Positions 33,018-33,898 of a DNA stretch of 33,898 bases are shown in pieces. The notes below the pieces were generated by a model. It ran no database searches. It was not told where the DNA came from and worked only from the letters and a program-made list of their open reading frames with translations. Both the position numbers and the translations under genes were made by a program. Every line of letters begins with the position of its first letter. The stretch's first letter is position 1. The stretch comes from an uncultured Rhizobium sp. (GTDB lineage Bacteria; Pseudomonadota; Alphaproteobacteria; Rhizobiales; Rhizobiaceae): assembly GCA_945952045.1 (NCBI GenBank), contig CAMFHE010000049.1, positions 1 through 33,898 on the forward strand. Reading direction: 5' to 3'.

Positions 33018-33898
33018 TTACAGCGCCGCGCCCGCGCCGCTGCCCCACGGGCCGTGATGGGAATCGGCGCCATCGAGGCGGTCGAAACCATGGGCGCCGA
33101 AGAAATCGCGCTGTGCCTGGATCAGGTTCGCCGTGCCGCGGCCGCGACGATAGGCGTCGAAATAACCAAGCGCCGAAGCCAGCGCCGGCGCCGGCAAGCC
33201 ACCGAGCACCGCATAGGAAACGGCGCGACGCAGGGCCCCATCCGTGTCCTTCACCATCGCCGAGAAAGCCGGCGTGACGATCAGGTTGGCAACGTGCGGA
33301 TCCCTGGTGAAGGCCGAGGTGATCTCGTCGAGGAACTGCGAGCGGATGATGCAGCCGGCGCGCCAGATCTTGGCAATCGTCGGCATTGGCAGGTTCCAAC
33401 CGAATTCCTTCGAGGCGGCCGCCATGACCGCGAAACCTTGCGCATACGCACCAATCTTGGCGGCCAGCAGCGCGCTTTCGAGATCGGCGATGAAGGCCTG
33501 GCGATCGGCAATAGCAGCAGGCGTCACGGCCGGCAGGCCGAGGATCTTCTCGGCTGCTTCACGCTCGCCCTTCTGCGAGGACAGGATACGCGCCGCCACG
33601 GCCGCCTCGATGGCGGTTGCAGCGACGCCCATGTTCTGAGCCTCGATCACCGACCACTTGCCGGTGCCCTTCTGGCCGGCCTGGTCGAGGATCATGTCGA
33701 CCATCGGTCCGCCGGCAATCGGGTCGCTGGCGCGCAGCACCTTTTCGGTGATTTCGATCAGGTAGGAATTCAGCCGACCCTTGTTCCAGATTCCGAAGAC
33801 GTCGGCGATCTCGACGGCGCTCATCTTCAATCCGTCGCGCAGAATGCCGTAGATTTCGGCGATCATCTGCATGTCGGCATATTCGATGCCGTTATGGA
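33018..33898 (-). CDS. gnd: 6-phosphogluconate dehydrogenase, C-terminal part (start outside window)
   Basis: About 293 C-terminal residues of a normally 470-residue enzyme are visible; the frame is open to the window edge, where it reads HNGIEYADMQMIAEIY, the conserved entry to the catalytic helical domain. Other typical segments are DQAGQKGTGKWSVIEA, RAGCIIRSQFLDEIT, and the C-terminal NLIQAQRDFFGAHGF followed by HHGPWG. The enzyme converts 6-phosphogluconate to ribulose 5-phosphate with NADP reduction in the pentose phosphate pathway. It is convergent with the LacI-type gene and separated from it by a terminator. Confidence 0.97.
   Translation of the reverse strand, partial: HNGIEYADMQMIAEIYGILRDGLKMSAVEIADVFGIWNKGRLNSYLIEITEKVLRASDPIAGGPMVDMILDQAGQKGTGKWSVIEAQNMGVAATAIEAAVAARILSSQKGEREAAEKILGLPAVTPAAIADRQAFIADLESALLAAKIGAYAQGFAVMAAASKEFGWNLPMPTIAKIWRAGCIIRSQFLDEITSAFTRDPHVANLIVTPAFSAMVKDTDGALRRAVSYAVLGGLPAPALASALGYFDAYRRGRGTANLIQAQRDFFGAHGFDRLDGADSHHGPWGSGAGAAL

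Overview
The window looks like chromosomal DNA of a member of the Rhizobiaceae (Rhizobium / Agrobacterium / Neorhizobium type). The reasons are high-GC coding sequence, a very long apolipoprotein-like protein resembling the polar-growth protein GPR of Agrobacterium, an alphaproteobacterial znuA / znuCB-zur arrangement, and intergenic palindromic repeats of the kind scattered through rhizobial genomes. No plasmid, phage or conjugation genes are visible.

Layout. (1) 1-4746: 3' part of the GPR-like gene, ending in a strong terminator. (2) 4954-6735 (-): a soluble chemoreceptor with two PAS domains and a C-terminal NWEEF pentapeptide. (3) 6736-8213: a lower-GC accessory stretch with two small hypothetical genes, next to the 3' end of a tRNA-Thr(TGT) gene. 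(4) 8558-11712: housekeeping genes: NAD kinase, a small exported protein, a J-domain protein and tRNA-dihydrouridine synthase DusA. (5) 12016-14220: two convergent genes whose products share a degenerate RTX / DUF4214 C-terminal half; one also carries a lysozyme-like N-terminus. (6) 14366-15602: a fumarylacetoacetate-hydrolase-family enzyme and a gamma-carbonic anhydrase. (7) 15599-18804: zinc uptake, with znuC-znuB-zur on the minus strand divergent from znuA, and two palindromic candidate Zur operators between them. (8) 18878-21163: an OGT/SPINDLY-type glycosyltransferase and a small RcnB-like exported protein. (9) 21363-32946: a sugar-utilisation locus. It is read on the minus strand as binding protein, two permeases, ATPase, GH2 beta-mannosidase, TIM-barrel isomerase/epimerase, Gfo/Idh/MocA dehydrogenase and aldo/keto reductase, with a divergent LacI-family regulator. 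(10) 33018-end (-): C-terminal part of 6-phosphogluconate dehydrogenase (gnd).

How the genes work together. The last region reads as one physiological unit: import of a beta-mannoside or similar oligosaccharide, hydrolysis in the cytoplasm, and redox/isomerase steps on the released sugar. The LacI-type repressor probably acts at two near-identical 14-bp operators found at both ends of the intergenic region. The zinc region is a classic Zur-controlled uptake system with His-rich extensions on both ZnuA and ZnuC.

The less ordinary points are the DUF4214 pair, the chemoreceptor's tether motif, the uninterrupted 22-residue repeat array that gives way to 29-residue repeats in the GPR-like protein, the hairpin-mosaic repeat inside the sugar operon, and the oxidoreductase/isomerase pair beside the mannosidase. 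I see no clear CRISPR, defence island, prophage or intact insertion sequence.
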